Positions 10,150 to 22,925 are shown, counted from the stretch's first letter. The stretch: DNA of 64,000 bases from Lycorma delicatula (GCF_047948215.1 NC_134456.1:200148034-200212033); one strand, 5' to 3'. Notes: generated by a model not told the origin, from the letters alone. Translations and numbers: made by a program.

Positions 10150-12795
10150 GGACGCCCAAATGATCTAACGGCTGTTCGGGGATGATGATGCTGAATGTAT
10201 TATATTAGATATCACTTCTTTTTTAGACTTCAGATCAGCGGTAACCAATTATTAGTAAGTAATCAAATAATCGAGTTAAACACTCTTGCTTTTTATATCA
10301 AACAAATTACTTCATGCAAGATAGAAAATAAGACTAGATAAAATTTAAAAATATTTATTTTAAATAAAATATTGGAAAAATACAAACGTTCGAGCAAATT
10401 ATATTTCAAATAGGAATGTCTATTTAGATTTGTAAAATTAGGAGTTCGTATAAGAATATGAATAATAAAGATTTTATTAAAATACATTAATATAAATAAA
10501 ATATAAATTATTATTTATGCAGAGAAGTTGAATGTAGCCTAAATAAACCATAAAAATCATAATTCATAACTTGTTAAAATACAAATGTTATGTTTTGAAA
10601 TGTTCATACTTATATTATCCATAAATTTATTTGTAACATAGTAATAATTTTAAGGAATTTAAACTGAAAGATAAACGTGTAAATGAAAGTAGGAGTGAGT
10701 AGTATGCTAAGAAGGAGGTAAAAAATCGTATTAATGAAGACGTAATGAATAGAGTTCAAGATTAGAGGGAGTGAAAGTAATAAGTTGCCCAATATAAAAA
10801 CGGAAAAAGCTGCAGAAAATGACAAGATAAAACTAAAAATAAAACGAAGTTGAATAAAAAGAATTTAAGATTTTCACTTATATCAAACATCACTCAAAGC
10901 AAACGACAATTTTCACTCATATAACTGCTGGAACATAAATTAAACAGAATGTAATAAAAAGATTCCCTTTTGTTGTTTATTATGGAAATGAGGAAAAAAC
11001 ATAGATTAAAATATTTTGAATTAAAGAAACAGATTTTTTTTAATAATAAATTTCTGGAAAAATTAGGCAAAAGATTGCTCATTCAAAAAAAAAAAAAAAA
11101 AAATTATAAAATGTAAAGTAATTTGAGTGAAAAAGTTTAACCATAAAATAATTATGTTACAAGATATAATTAAAAAACTGAATAGAGAGGAAGGAAATGC
11201 ATATGCAATAAATTTCGTTTATATACTCATATAAAAAAAATATTAGAAATTATACAAGAAGAAATGAAAAGAAGTATGTTAGTCATCTAAAACTCACAAT
11301 CCCAGAAAAACATTGCTGGGTGACGTAGAAGTTTAAAATAGAATTCTGCTCCATTCACATTATGTCGAGGAACGAGAAAAAAATGAGTTTTCGTGGGGGA
11401 TCCAAAAAAACTGTTAGGTTTTATAAATAGAGTATTTATTTATGACCTAGTTTATATTTTGTTGGAAATATGAGAAATATTAACTTCTTGCACATTTTCG
11501 CAACTCAATAAAACGTGAAGCAATATCTACAAGCACTTGAAAAATATTACTGGTAATGGGTTAATGAAATCAACAATTTTTTTTTTAAACCGAGTTTTTT
11601 GAATCTAAACAACTATTAATTTAATTTAAAATTTCGGTTGCAGACAGAAACATTCAAGGAATCTTAATATCGTTGCAAAAAAGTCAAGATGTATACCGCA
11701 GAGAAATCTCTAGCAATTTTTCGCAGAACACTTCCTGCCATGCCAACAAACCTGGGTGAATATAACACCAAAGATGTTGCAATTAATGGATTTTTCTTTT
11801 AGTTTTTGGTCATGAAAAGAAAAAAGTATTATTTTTCGCTTAGGCCTTTTTGTAAGTTAAAATTTACATTTATTAAGTTTGAGGTTGCACCCTGTTGATG
11901 GAGAACAATATTATTGTGTCTTACTTTTTTATCACGACGAATAAGAAGTCTTCATTTTTGTATTTTCTGAGGTTTTTTTTCCATTTGCGACATAGATTAC
12001 GGAATGCAAATTGTATAATCAATTTGTTTGCTCCCTGATGGTTCTAACCCAGTGTAAGTCTGTCAATCCTTTTCAACCACTGGTTTGAACGATACTACTT
12101 TTTAATTTTATCCCTAAGAACATCTCTTTTGTGAAAAAAAATTGGGGTTATATCGTTAAACACATGAATGCTGAAAAAATATTAATTTTGGGAATTAATG
12201 CTAAGACTTTTTCCTTTTGCAAATTCTATTATTCGAATAGATTTTAGAGAGTCTTAGTCATGCTTGATAAACTGAATAAATCGTGTCTGAATAGAAGCTA
12301 GCGTTAGTTGGAGTACCACAGTCACATATTAAGTCCTTTACTGGTTTTGATTTACTTGAATGACTTCAATTAGTATATTAAAAAATAATTGATTCATTTT
12401 CATTCCAATAAACGAACAGAAAAAATTTATTTAAGATATCATTATTAAAATTTGCATTTATTCGTTATTTATTTATTTATTTATTTCATTTATTCAAGTG
12501 TCGACACAACCTTGTTCTCAAACTCGTCGCAAACTTGAAGTGAAAGGAATATATCAGAGTAAACGTTAGAGTAGACCGTTGTTTGCTTCGAATGCTAGTG
12601 GATTTGACAGAATTTATTATTCTGTTTAATATTTGGCATTGTTAACTTATTTTATAAGCAAAAATATTTTGACATAATTCCTGTTAAAGAAAATTAATTT
12701 TTATATTACGTCAGGCATTTAAAATAGAATGCTGTTCATAGATACTGAAAACAAAAATGCATGGGTTAACCCACTAAATATATATGTACAAAAAT
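10150..12795. other. AT-rich spacer, no gene seen
   Basis: Open frames on the minus strand (near 10300-11080) are hydrophobic, I/L/F/Y-rich translations of A/T sequence and carry no motif. An (ATTT)n tract lies at about 12462-12486. 11280-11790 is slightly more complex but unrecognised. Confidence 0.55.
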
Positions 12796-12799
12796 TAAT

Positions 12800-13485
12800 G
12801 GAATTTAAGTTCTTCCAACCACTTACACAACTGCTCCCGGGGCATGGCGGATTTAATCCCTAACTACACAGATTTAAGAGAAAAGACTTCCCCCTGTGTA
12901 TGTACTTCAAAGAGCTAGATACCTGTGAACACACCTTTTACAGGCGCATACGCTGGATACAGACGAAGGTGAGGCTAGGACTAGGAGGAATCGCTCCAGA
13001 AAATACTATCAACTTCATACTGACGAGAAAACAAGAACAGGCTGAGGTTAAAAAGCTTGTCGCTAACATCCTACAGCAAAAGGTGGTAGAACTTCGAGGA
13101 TGAGGTGCAGATTGATGCAGATGTACCAGCCAGCATGGAAGATCTACGTTTGAGTATAGATGCCTGGAATAAGACCTCCAAGGCTGAGGTGAAGAAATCG
13201 ACCGGAGTGAAAGAGTGAAGGACAGCTGCCTGCAGAGCCGCCGTTGGTCCGCGTTTGCGTGGGTAGGCGACGGTGATGAGACACGGAGACTCTGAAACCC
13301 CTGAGCCGGATGGCATCTCCCGGGGCTGAGTGTGCTTAATTGCGGGTCAGGATCCGGGAGGGGAGGATCGGTAAAATAGGAAGTTTAGTCGGTAGCCGCA
13401 CTCTTAATAACATCTTGCGGAATCTGTTAGCGAGCCCGACATTTCGCTCGTAAATGCGGTTCCTCCAACTCATTGAAAAAAAACC
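12800..13485 (+). mobile_element. R1-clade LINE, 3' end only
   Basis: This starts inside the C-terminal zinc region of ORF2 and runs through the tail to about 13480, where CATTGAAAAAAAA may be the element's A-rich end. The block 13230-13300 (GGCGACGGTGATGAGACACGG...) resembles the tail of the ORF1-bearing element at 54.05 kb. The R1 clade is inferred from the protein block. The preserved part is about 680 bp, so this is a typical 5'-truncated copy. Confidence 0.75.
12810..13103 (+). pseudogene. R1-type ORF2 C-terminal zinc region
   Basis: From about 12810 the frames read PLTQLL.GHGGFNPYLHRFK, then (12900-13103) MYFKELDTCEHTFYRRIRW...GIAPENTINFILTRKQEQAEVKKLVANILQQK. This follows the R1/I pattern 'LTgHG.F..YL......s..C.yC...D..eH..f.C..W ... 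P.n....ml.....w..v..fv..il..K'. The first two cysteines are partly lost (LCMYF) and the last is Arg. The ATG at 12900 is internal. A stop and frameshifts precede it. Confidence 0.75.
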
Positions 13486-13489
13486 ACTT

Positions 13490-15665
13490 ACACTACGTTT
13501 TTTTTTTCTCCCGGGACCACTGTTAACATCAGTTAAACCATATTTTAGATAAATTGAAAGAATTGCTACTTCTAATCTTTCCAATTTGGAATTCTTTTAG
13601 GAAGAAATACGCATCTACAAGTTACCGTTAATAGGCTTCCTTGAATATGCATTAAATAAAACAGTCTTTAGGGAGAGGAATATCCAGGAGAAGTGGTTAC
13701 TAGAATTTATTTATTATCATATCATTATCGAGTGATGAACAAAAATAAATTATTTAAGCATTTCTATTTTTAAAAAAAAATAGAAGAATTTGTGTCAGTA
13801 AGTGAGCAAGTGAGGGTTACGGGATTGAGGGTTTATAATATTTACGCAGATCTAAGCGTACTCTAACTGTAGTTAATGCTAAAATTATCATTCTATAATC
13901 AATGATGATTCCATAAAAAGAGGAATGTGATTCTTTAATTTTTTTAATTATTTAAGTATTTTATTTAAATTAATATTAAATTGAAAGATTTAGCATTCGT
14001 TAATTTTCTAATGTTTATTAACATTACCATTTAAAACGATTCTCGATTTCGAAAATAGTCAATAAATGTTATAATATTAAAAATAATAGTTTCTCTATGA
14101 ATAATTAAAACGAATGGTTTATTGTAAAGAAGAAATAGCTATTTTAATTATTTCTGGTTTCATGTTAAAGTTTGAATTCCATTATTATTACAAGGAATGT
14201 GATGTTTACGAGTACTTTAATAATAATAGTAAAAAATATAATAAACAATACGACAGAGATTTAATAATGAAAAAAAAAACATTTATAAAATGATATTTAA
14301 AAATATTTAATCTAAAAAATTAATTAATATTTTTTATTCTATTTGGTATTGAAGTTGCATTTAATTTCAAACAAAATGTTTAAATTTTTAATTTTTTTAA
14401 TTAATCAATTATTATCAAATAAAATTCAAATAAATATATATGTGGAACGTAATATAAAGTATTTGTTGCATAGTAATTAAATACAGTTTTGCAACAGCAA
14501 TTTATTTACATTTTATATATCTGTTGGTGCACTGTTATTTTTTATGTTTTCATACTACCATTACTGGTTTAATCATTTACAACGTTTTTATATCCAAATA
14601 ACGTTAAACAAGTTTTATAATAACAATGGTAATATCTAAAACAACCCGTAAACCGTGTAAAACTATTGCCCTGCAGTACGTTGCATTCGGAGTACAACTT
14701 AGAAACTGCATTTTAAATGCAATTACATCAATAAATAAACATTCTAAATGAAACTCCGTGTACAATTTAGATTCTTTGATATCTGATCCACTTTGTTTGA
14801 CCATAATACTAATATTATTGTTACTAAAGTGTTAAAGCCAGTTGTTTTTTAAAACTGCAGTCCTATCGATATCGCCTCTGGTGTAAATTCATTAAAATAG
14901 AATTGCGATTAGCTTATAATATATTATAAAATAGAATAAAACAACCTTATATTGCATACCCATATATGGTTCTATTCCATTAAACACCTTTTTTTTTGTT
15001 TATTCTAATATGAAACGAGTTTTCGTACGTTATGTTACGATTAAAAACAAGGTCAACAGTTTACACCTACTTAATGTAATGACTATTATTGAGGGCAATT
15101 TTAATTAATGTAAATAAACTGCAGAACAATTATTTAACCAAGTAAAATAAACAGATAAACTTCCATCTTAATAAAAATGTTACTTTCATTTTATTACACT
15201 ATTAAGTATAGACAATAATTAGTTACCAGTAAAATGTAATAAAGTGAACCTGTAACGGAAACCAGCACAAAACACTAAGTTAAAGGGAAATAGAAACAGC
15301 TGTATTTGTGTTCAAATCCTATATTATGTGTAAATAAATACATCACTACGTTCAGAATATAATAAAAATTGTGTTATACCTCGTCAGAAACTGCTATACT
15401 TATAACAGGTGTGCTATACTTATAACAGTATTAAAAAAAAAGTAAATAATCTAAAAATGCTTGGAAGGGAAACCGTGAACACAACTTTCCAGCATTACAA
15501 AGTACAAAATGATGAAAAATAAAAGTTTTAAAATAACCTATTAAATTTTTTGTCAAATTAATTTTTTTATTTTTTGACGTTCTCTCATTCATAAAACATG
15601 CAAAAATTTTCCATCAAAATTCCTTGCTGCCTATTTGTAGGCAGCCTATTCCTTATGCAGCATAT
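13490..15665. other. AT-rich spacer, no gene seen
   Basis: Low-complexity sequence throughout. A short tandem duplication (TGCTATACTTATAACAG twice, 15394-15429) is the only structure noted. The open frame at 14604-14804 (-) has no motif. Confidence 0.55.
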
Positions 15666-15669
15666 TCTA

Positions 15670-16330
15670 TCATATTCCTTATGTCTATTCTTCATACGAG
15701 ACGAACGGATTGGGCTTTTTACGAGGATTGGATCGAAGAGAAACTGACTGACCCGTTTCCAATCGATACCCCTGGGGATATTGATTACGCGACGTACATT
15801 TTGACGTCGGTCATGCAGGAGGGAGCATGGCGTTCTACACCTGATGATTTGCACTCAGCCAGAGATAATACCTAACCGATGCTCCTTATGGAAGTCTACA
15901 AAGGGACTGGAACGATCATCAGGAACGCTCCCCGCCCTACAGAGGCGTACTGGATCGTGGGCGAGGACTGACAGAGAAAAGGCCGATCTGTTTGGTTCAA
16001 ACCGAGAGGTAACTTTCCGACCCCGCGATGCTGAGGGCCCAGTGATGTGGATGTTAACGACTTCCTTGAGAGCCCGATGCCAATCAGTTTCCCGATTAAA
16101 CCGATCTCTGCAAGCTCCGTGGTTCACGCGGAATGATGAAATTCACGATTATCTGGAGCTCCCATCGATACGTGAGATTGCACAACAGCGCAATGTCAAA
16201 TACCTACGGAGGCTTGAGAATTATGTAAACCGCTTTGCAATTAATCTGCCCGATAACAGCAGAGACGTCCAACGGATGAAATGTGCCCATGTACTCGACT
16301 TAGGGTCTGCGTAACAGTTTGGAATCTAAC
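15670..16330 (+). mobile_element. Jockey LINE, 5'-truncated and RT core deleted
   Basis: This contains the linker between endonuclease and RT, the first RT block, and then directly the last RT block and the ORF2 C-terminus. A complete Jockey ORF2 has a palm of roughly 1.3 kb between these. The junction lies near 16105-16125, inside CTGCAAGCTCCGTGGTTCACG. The 3' end is near 16320, just after the ORF2 stop. Its C-terminal sequence closely parallels the minus-strand fragment at 43.9-44.1 kb, so both probably belong to one family. It cannot move on its own. Confidence 0.8.
15690..16314 (+). pseudogene. Jockey ORF2 internal-deletion derivative
   Basis: Pieces in order: DWIEEKLTDPFPIDTPGDID (about 15727-15786) and VMQEGAWRSTP match the Jockey linker '..LEekL.lp.pl.tpedID.av..lt..iq.aaW..TP'. 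SWARTDREKADLFGSNREVTFRP (about 15953-16021) follows in another frame. In a third frame comes DVNDFLESPMPISFPIKPIS (about 16050-16110), the pre-RT block. The sequence then passes into APWFTRNDEIHDYLEL...REIAQQRNVKYLRRLENYVNRFAINL.DNSRD (16113-16280), the Jockey C-terminus. All catalytic RT blocks (the LD..KAFD and FADD motifs) are absent. The open frame 15844-16314 spans the junction only because the frames happen to agree. Confidence 0.8.
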
Positions 16331-16334
16331 ACCG

Positions 16335-16885
16335 TCAAGTTTAGTGGTGTCGTATCTAATTTCTTGTTACTTCTCTTTATTTTAATTTTATATTTGTTAT
16401 TAATGTTTGTTTTGTGGACTCTATGGTGCTGAAATTATTTTTTTGTGATTTATGACTGAGCTTGAAATTTCATATTTGACCGTAAGTTTGCTTACAACTG
16501 TTTATTGTGTATTATTTATTTTGGGGGTTCCGTAAGGACCTTCTTATCATGTGCTTTTGTCAGGAAACTTACTTATGGCTTCGCAGGAAAGCCGATTGTA
16601 ATTATAATTGTTATTGAGCAAAAAAAAAAAATTCCTTGCAAAAAGGCGATATAAAATTGACGCGCATTCGTAAAAAAATGAATGTCGCGCTAATAATGTT
16701 GCTTTGAACAATTTTATTAATAACTTTAAAAAAATAATAAACATAAAAATTTCTATAAATATGAAAATAAAGATTGGTTCTTGGATTACAGAAGGACTAT
16801 TAAAATGTTCAGATAAGCATCAAGATTCTTAAGCATCAAGATAAGCATCAAGTTTATAGAAAACGTCATATAATAGGAATTTAAA
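16335..16885. other. AT-rich spacer with short tandem repeat
   Basis: No gene seen. TAAGCATCAAG occurs three times in tandem-like order at about 16815-16850. Confidence 0.6.
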
Positions 16886-16889
16886 AAAC

Positions 16890-17075
16890 CTAATGTGGAC
16901 AAACATGACTTCCTTGTACGCCTATTAATTTACATTTCCACATTTTTTTTTTTAAAATGAAAAGTACATAAAACTTTATTTCATTAAAAACGTCTGATTT
17001 TTTTTCATATCTTTTTATTGTTACTATTTTTTTACAATGAGACGTTAATAATTAAATATGAAATAAAGGATTTAA
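16890..17075 (-). repeat. Family A repeat, copy 3 (right-end part)
   Basis: Reverse-complemented, this matches the right half of copies at 2827 and 30250. ATGACTTCCTTGTACGCCTATTAA at 16904-16927 is the inverted right end, followed by the AATAAAGTTTTATGTACTTTTCAT region near 16958-16982. It is truncated relative to copy 1. Confidence 0.75.
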
Positions 17076-17079
17076 ATTC

Positions 17080-19060
17080 TTTTTTTTAAAAATAGTATCT
17101 GAATTTTTTTTTTATATATTAGCTTAGGAATTTCCTTACATTGTTATAGGAATGTACAACATAATTAATGTGAAATCATAACAATCATAAACTCTTCTCT
17201 GACGGTTTTTTCATTGAATATTTTAAAAATTCGTTTCTAAATTTTATTTTGAAAGAACTCCTTGTCAGAGTTACATATTTATATAATACTGTATCAGTAC
17301 AATTATGATTTATTAATTGCTATAACCGCTAATTCAGTCAGTTGAAAAGAAGTTTTTAAAAGGAATTTTGTTATATTTAGTTTAGTTATTAGTAAACTTT
17401 AGTTAAGTAATTTTGTTTTGCTCTTAATTTTATTCACTTTTGTAATATTAAATATATTAGGCTGTGTACACAGTTAAAATTTAATTTTCTCATGAAGAGA
17501 AAACACCCCCTCTGAGCCTCAGAGCTTAATAATTTATTTTCAGGTCAGATGGTTATTTATATGATGGAAATTTATTTTTTAATTAAAACATACAAACTAA
17601 CAAAATTACAGAACGTTAGGATTTTTTTAAACAATAAAGTTCTAAAGCTTTACAAAAAAATTACATTAAATTCACGATTAATTCATACGTACGTCATTAC
17701 TAATTAATAGTAAATTTAATTAAACTATGAATGCAATCCATAATATAATTAGCATTACACGCTACTGCAGTACTTATTAAAAAATAATCTGATTCAAACT
17801 GTCTCGTTCTATTTCACTAAAACTCCAGTTGTAATCAATGTAGCGAATTATTTTTTTAACATTATTTATAATTTTTAAGATGCTTCAGTAGCAACAACAA
17901 TTACATTAAATTTTTAATCATTGAATGAAATGTAAAAACTAAAAGAAATAAGTATAGTTTTATTAGAAATAAAATTTTGTGGAAAGTAATTAGGTTAATT
18001 AAATATTAAAAATGCGAAGTTAAGTTATACTGCAAATAAACAATATTAAAAAAAGGAAGCTTTAAAGAAAAGATATTTATTTTATAATAAATTATCATAA
18101 ACAAAAATAAGAAAACGTTAGCTTCTACTCAATGAAAATTCAATAGAATTTACAGCGCTGTTTTTGGAATAATATAATTAAAGGTGATCGAAAAACCTTT
18201 CAAGTGATTTCTTATAAAAAAAAAAAAAAAATTAGAAATCGAGATATAAATTATATCTCGGTTAGAATAATAAAACATAACCCAAAAAATCAAAAATTAG
18301 AAACTCAAAATAAAGCGTCAGCTGTTACGAACATGAAAATAAATAGCACGTTCGTTCACTATGAAAGCTTTAAATACGTGATATTTTTAAAAAGAAATAA
18401 AACATAAGTGTGACATTAGCGTTAAAATTAAATGATGACTAGACTAATAAAAATTAACTAATGCTATTTATTAAAACCAAGCATATTTTTTTCCTTATGT
18501 TTTTTTTATTTTTATTTATTACTCATAAAAATCACATAATGATGCACAACAAGTAAAGCCGCCTATATTTTAAAGACTAGTTTATTTGCACAAACAGCAG
18601 TTATTCTGAACGATAGTTATGTTACATCATCCTTTGACTTACAGTACAGTCGTTTCAGTCTTTGAATGTGTAACGGCTTGTAATACAAATAAAATACAAT
18701 ACTTCCATCCATGTATGTTTCGTATGAAGCTATTTATGTTGACTATATAATTAGTTACTATGATGTATGAAATGATTCGCACACTGTATGCAACTGTATA
18801 TTTGGTTTGAAAATAATCGACGAGATACTGCATCAATCCTTAATTTTTCAAACAAGTCCTGCTTGGTATACTTATTATTTTCGAGAATGGTAAGTTTTTT
18901 CGATAGGACCTGTGACAAATGCTACGTCATCACCACTTAACATGTGTTTAAATTTGAAATCTAATAGATTTAAAATATCTAAATCATCCAACTGAAAAAT
19001 GTCTCTTTTTCAATGTCTTTTTTCTCTTCAAAGAAAAAAATACCCTGTTTGACTATATTA
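17080..19060. other. AT-rich spacer, no gene seen
   Basis: Low complexity. A 21-bp palindrome CGAGATATAAATTATATCTCG lies at 18240-18260. Open frames at 18204-18407 (+) and 18639-18836 (-) have no motif. Confidence 0.55.
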
Positions 19061-19065
19061 AGGAA

Positions 19066-19469
19066 CTTCTTTCTTTCTTTTTCCTGTTTAGCCTCTGGGA
19101 ATTTCCGATTGAAGGATTACTACTTGAAGTATTATTACTTAATACTTTAATAAAGTAAATACTTAAGTATTATTATTTGAACGGTTGAAGTTTTACTTGA
19201 ATGAATGAGCATGAATATGTATGAGTGTAAATGAAGTGTAGTCTTGTACACTTCAGTCCTGAGACCATTCCCAGGAACGGTCTCAGTTCGATCATTCCTG
19301 AGATGTGTGGTTAATTGAAACCCAACCACCAACAAACACCGATATCCACGATCTAGTATTAAAATCCGTAAAAATAACTGCCTTTACTAGGATTTGAACG
19401 CTGCAACTCTCGACTTCGAAATCAACTGATTTGAGAAGACGTTCACGACTAGACCAGCCCGGTGGGTTT
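19066..19469 (-). mobile_element. SINE-1 (tRNA-derived), expanded copy
   Basis: On the minus strand it starts at 19469 with AAACCCACCGGGCTGGTCTAG, a tRNA-like head with an A-box-like TGGTCTAGTCG, then a B-box-like GTTCAAATCCTAG near 19400-19388. The conserved body GGTGGTTGGGTTTCAATTAA and CACACATCTCAGGAATG follows, and the copy ends in an A/G-rich tail near 19070. It is longer than the other copies because of a duplicated CATTCC/GGAATG-type block and an AT-rich expansion near 19120-19170. A SINE has no protein and relies on a partner LINE. Confidence 0.85.
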
Positions 19470-19479
19470 ATGTTAACTT

Positions 19480-19920
19480 TTTTCTTCTTTATTTGCCTCG
19501 CCCCCAAGAGCCGGACACGCACTCAAAAATAAACTTAGCTCTGGGGGTTCCCATTGCCTAAAACCACCTGGCCAATAATCCCAGGCCCGGCTATGCCGTT
19601 CTCAAGGCCCTACCCAGGCAGCCGGGACTCGCTGTTCTTGCCTCAAATAAGGAGACCCCCGAGGGGTTACGCTCACAGGGACTCCGGTCTTTACGTTGCC
19701 TCGCTTCAAATGGGGAACCCCCAAAGGGATCCCCCACCGGGACTATGGTTTTAATTTTCCCCCACCGGCTTCGGAAGGAGTCCCCGCCCGTTCATCGAAA
19801 GTTTGATGCCGGAGCATCCCACCCCTCCCGGACGCGGCTGTCCCAGACCGGAACTGCGTGGTATCCAGGCGGAGCAGCACCTGGGGAAACCTGAAACCAC
19901 GTTACTTGGTTTCAGGTTTT
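19480..19920 (-). mobile_element. GC-rich 3' end of an R1-type LINE
   Basis: This is a GC-rich island in AT-rich DNA. On the minus strand it contains TAGTCCCGGTGGGGGATCCC, closely like TAGTCCCGGCGGGGATCCCC in the R1-type element near 54138. It ends in GCAAATAAAGAAGAAAAAAG, with an AATAAA signal, near 19480. Two imperfect ~60-bp tandem units ('..GGGGGT(T/C)(C)CC..ATTTGA.GC..' type) lie at about 19620-19745. A perfect hairpin closes the 5' side at 19887-19919. An open frame of 66 codons on the plus strand here is a product of GC richness. It could instead be the end of another GC-rich LINE family. Confidence 0.6.
19887..19919. repeat. Perfect 13-bp hairpin
   Basis: AAACCTGAAACCA (19887-19899) and TGGTTTCAGGTTT (19907-19919) are exact inverses around a 7-base loop. 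It sits at the edge of the GC-rich LINE end. Confidence 0.95.
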
Positions 19921-19924
19921 ATAA

Positions 19925-22055
19925 CTTTAAGAAACACACAGAAGTTTTTTTAAAAATATGACCCATTAATTAATCATCCCAATATTCTGTCACATAAAAG
20001 AAAAATACGTGGAGTTTTTATTAATTTTTAGTAGTAAAATAAAAAAAAATTTTAGAAGTAAAAAAAAAAATATAGTTATTCCTAAAAAATTATTACAAAA
20101 CAATAGCAGTTAACTCCTAAAATATAATAAATTAATATGAACCAAGTTATTAATTAATGTTCGATTTCATCGACAAATATATAAAAACATTAGAATATGT
20201 ATTACATTTTTTTCCATTTATTATTCTTCAAAATAAGGTACTCATTTATTCGTGGCCAATATTATTCCACGATCTATTTATAACAGATAGCTCTTACGGT
20301 GGTATTCTTGACAGACGATTATTTGTTTTATAAAAATGAAATGAATGGCAAGGTCAAACAATATATTTTGAATGTTTTTGTCTTTAAGAAAAAACAAATT
20401 AACAATAAACCTGTTTATTAATAGAAAATTTGTTATTTTAAGGCCACCAGATATTTAAGTTAAGAATTTTAGCGTTTTATATATTATTATTGGTTATCAA
20501 AAAAAATCAACAAAAACGGTTTATTTTAGAACATTAATATTTATTTGTTTAGCTAAGAAAAAAAATCTTTAGTAAAAGTTTAGTATTTTAACATTTTTTA
20601 GTTACTATTATATACATGCGATTGTTAAAAAGTATATCTTTTATGAATGGATTTATTCAGAAATTTGTATGATAAGATAATAAATAATTATGTAAGTGCT
20701 TTAATATTATAAAACGGCAATATTATTTACATAAGACAAAATACTTGTAGTAATTATACGCTCTAAAGTAAGTAACACACAGAAGTCCTTGAATAGAATG
20801 TTCTGGACAATCAAACGGAAATTATTATTCACATCATTTAATTCCAACTGATTATTATTAATAATCTTACAATAAAAGGGGGCTTCTATTATTATCAATA
20901 ATTGAAAATATAATAGTGTTAGCCTGCATGCAATTAATACCTTTACAAATATCGTAACATCTACGAGAAAAAAATGCACGTTATGTTAGGTTTACATATC
21001 ATCTTGGGTGTATATCGTTTTAAGACTGTAACAAATTGTATGACTTCTGTTTTTACTATCATAAAACAAGAACTTAAATAATCTTATTTATTTCATAAAA
21101 AAGTGATTGATGCAAAAATGCAAATAATTCAATTAACGTAAGAAATATGTAAGAATATAAACACGTTTTCAATAGCAAGTCACGCAAAAACAAATATTAA
21201 AACTAAAACATAATAATTAAAAATAACAATTAGAGTTATAATTATAAATAATCAGAGTTTATTCGTAATTAACTAATGGGTGATTTTTTTGCAGATTATT
21301 ATCAAAGTTATAAGTACGTCAATCTTTTTATATTCCAAATTAATTGAGATAAACTTGCGACGGTGCTTACGTACTTACATATATATTCTGTCTGTTTCTG
21401 TATCATCTTTTGTTGTAATCGAAAGTATGATATGGGTTTGTTATAGACTGGTATTTATAAACGTATGAGTTGATATTACTGTTCGTTATCATCTTCGGCT
21501 AAACTAGGAATGATACGGATTATTAAAAGTGCTTGCATGATGCTTACAAAAGAACGATTGTAAATAACATAATACAGAAATTCTACAGATTAAATGGTAA
21601 ACACACATCTTAATCATAACCTTGAAGTAGATGTAGAACGAAAGAAATATGCATGTATTCTTTAAACTTAAACCTATTAAAATTTTTTTCTTACCTCATA
21701 AATTTGTTTTTAAAGTGTACTGAACTAAATTTCACATGATTTACGAAATTTAGTATCAAATGGAAAAATTAACCATGAGAAAGAGAGGATAGTACAGCCC
21801 GATTATTAGCAGAATTTTATTTTATTCTTACAGCTTGTTTGCGTTGGCGAAAATGTTGCAGAAATTATAATCACGCCTGCTGTATATTCGTTATATATTA
21901 ATTGTATTTATTAACTTGCTTTTTTTTTTTAATATCAGAATAAAATGATACCTTTGATACTCCCCACCCGCTTTTGCGTGATTAAAAAAAAATTTGATAT
22001 TTGATTATGCGCGTCACATGTTACATTAGTAACATCCTAAACCATCTACTACAGT
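19925..22055. other. AT-rich spacer, no gene seen
   Basis: Low-complexity sequence; open frames at 20707-20979 (-) and 21280-21468 (+) carry no motif. Confidence 0.55.
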
Positions 22056-22060
22056 TTATT

Positions 22061-22167
22061 ACAACAATGTTGTTTTGAACTCTTACAATCAGAAGAAATT
22101 TAAAAAAAATTCCATATGAGTAATTTGTATTTCAAATCAGACAATTTAATTTTGAAAAATTCACAAC
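22061..22167 (+). repeat. Diverged direct repeat, copy 1
   Basis: It shares ACAACAATGT, then a CAGTCGGTAGAAA-like block, AAATTC and GTAATTTGT.TTTCAAATCAGACAAT with 22926-23050. An old dispersed or segmental repeat with no coding content. Confidence 0.65.
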
Positions 22168-22169
22168 TA

Positions 22170-22920
22170 TCTCTCTTTATCATGCTGTAGTTTGCTAAAT
22201 CTTATATACAATTTAGTAGTTATCAAAGATGATTTTATGACAATACAAAAAATTTTAACCTGAATCAAAAAAAGTAATATTCACTTTAAGAATATGTAAC
22301 AAAAAAATAAAGAAAAATGATTATTACTTATGCCAAACATACCGGCAATCTCTTTATCTGATTCATTCAATTTAAAAAAATAAAATTATCAGGAATTACG
22401 TTTTTAAATTTACGCTTTACTTCCGATAACTTTTCTTTTATTTAACAAAAATTCTATATTTATGATAAATTATGACGTAAAAACAATTTTTCTCAAAGTA
22501 AAATAGATTCCGATAAACACTAGCAATGTGAACGTTGCAAGCAAAGGCAATAACAATTTTAAGAAATAAGTTCATGATAATAAGGGAATTGTAAAAGCAA
22601 GTTGAGATCAAAGAAAGAGAAACAAAAATATTTAACCTGGAAGATGACAAATTATGTTAAAAAATACAAGGAAAACACAAAACATTTTTATTCACTGAAC
22701 CAGTCAGCAAAATAACAATGAGACATTGTTCATGAAATAAAGTAAAAAATAAATAAATAACAGAAGCCATTTAATATATAATATACGCTGATGTATTTCG
22801 TAATGTACATATATAAATGACACAAAATATAAAACTTAACTTGATTTTTAATTACACAATTAATTTGTTTTCGAAATATTTTATCATAAACTATATTGTA
22901 TAGTATAACCGTCTCTGAGA
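22170..22920. other. AT-rich spacer, no gene seen
   Basis: Nothing recognised; the region between the two copies of the direct repeat. Confidence 0.5.
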
Positions 22921-22925
22921 TAAAT

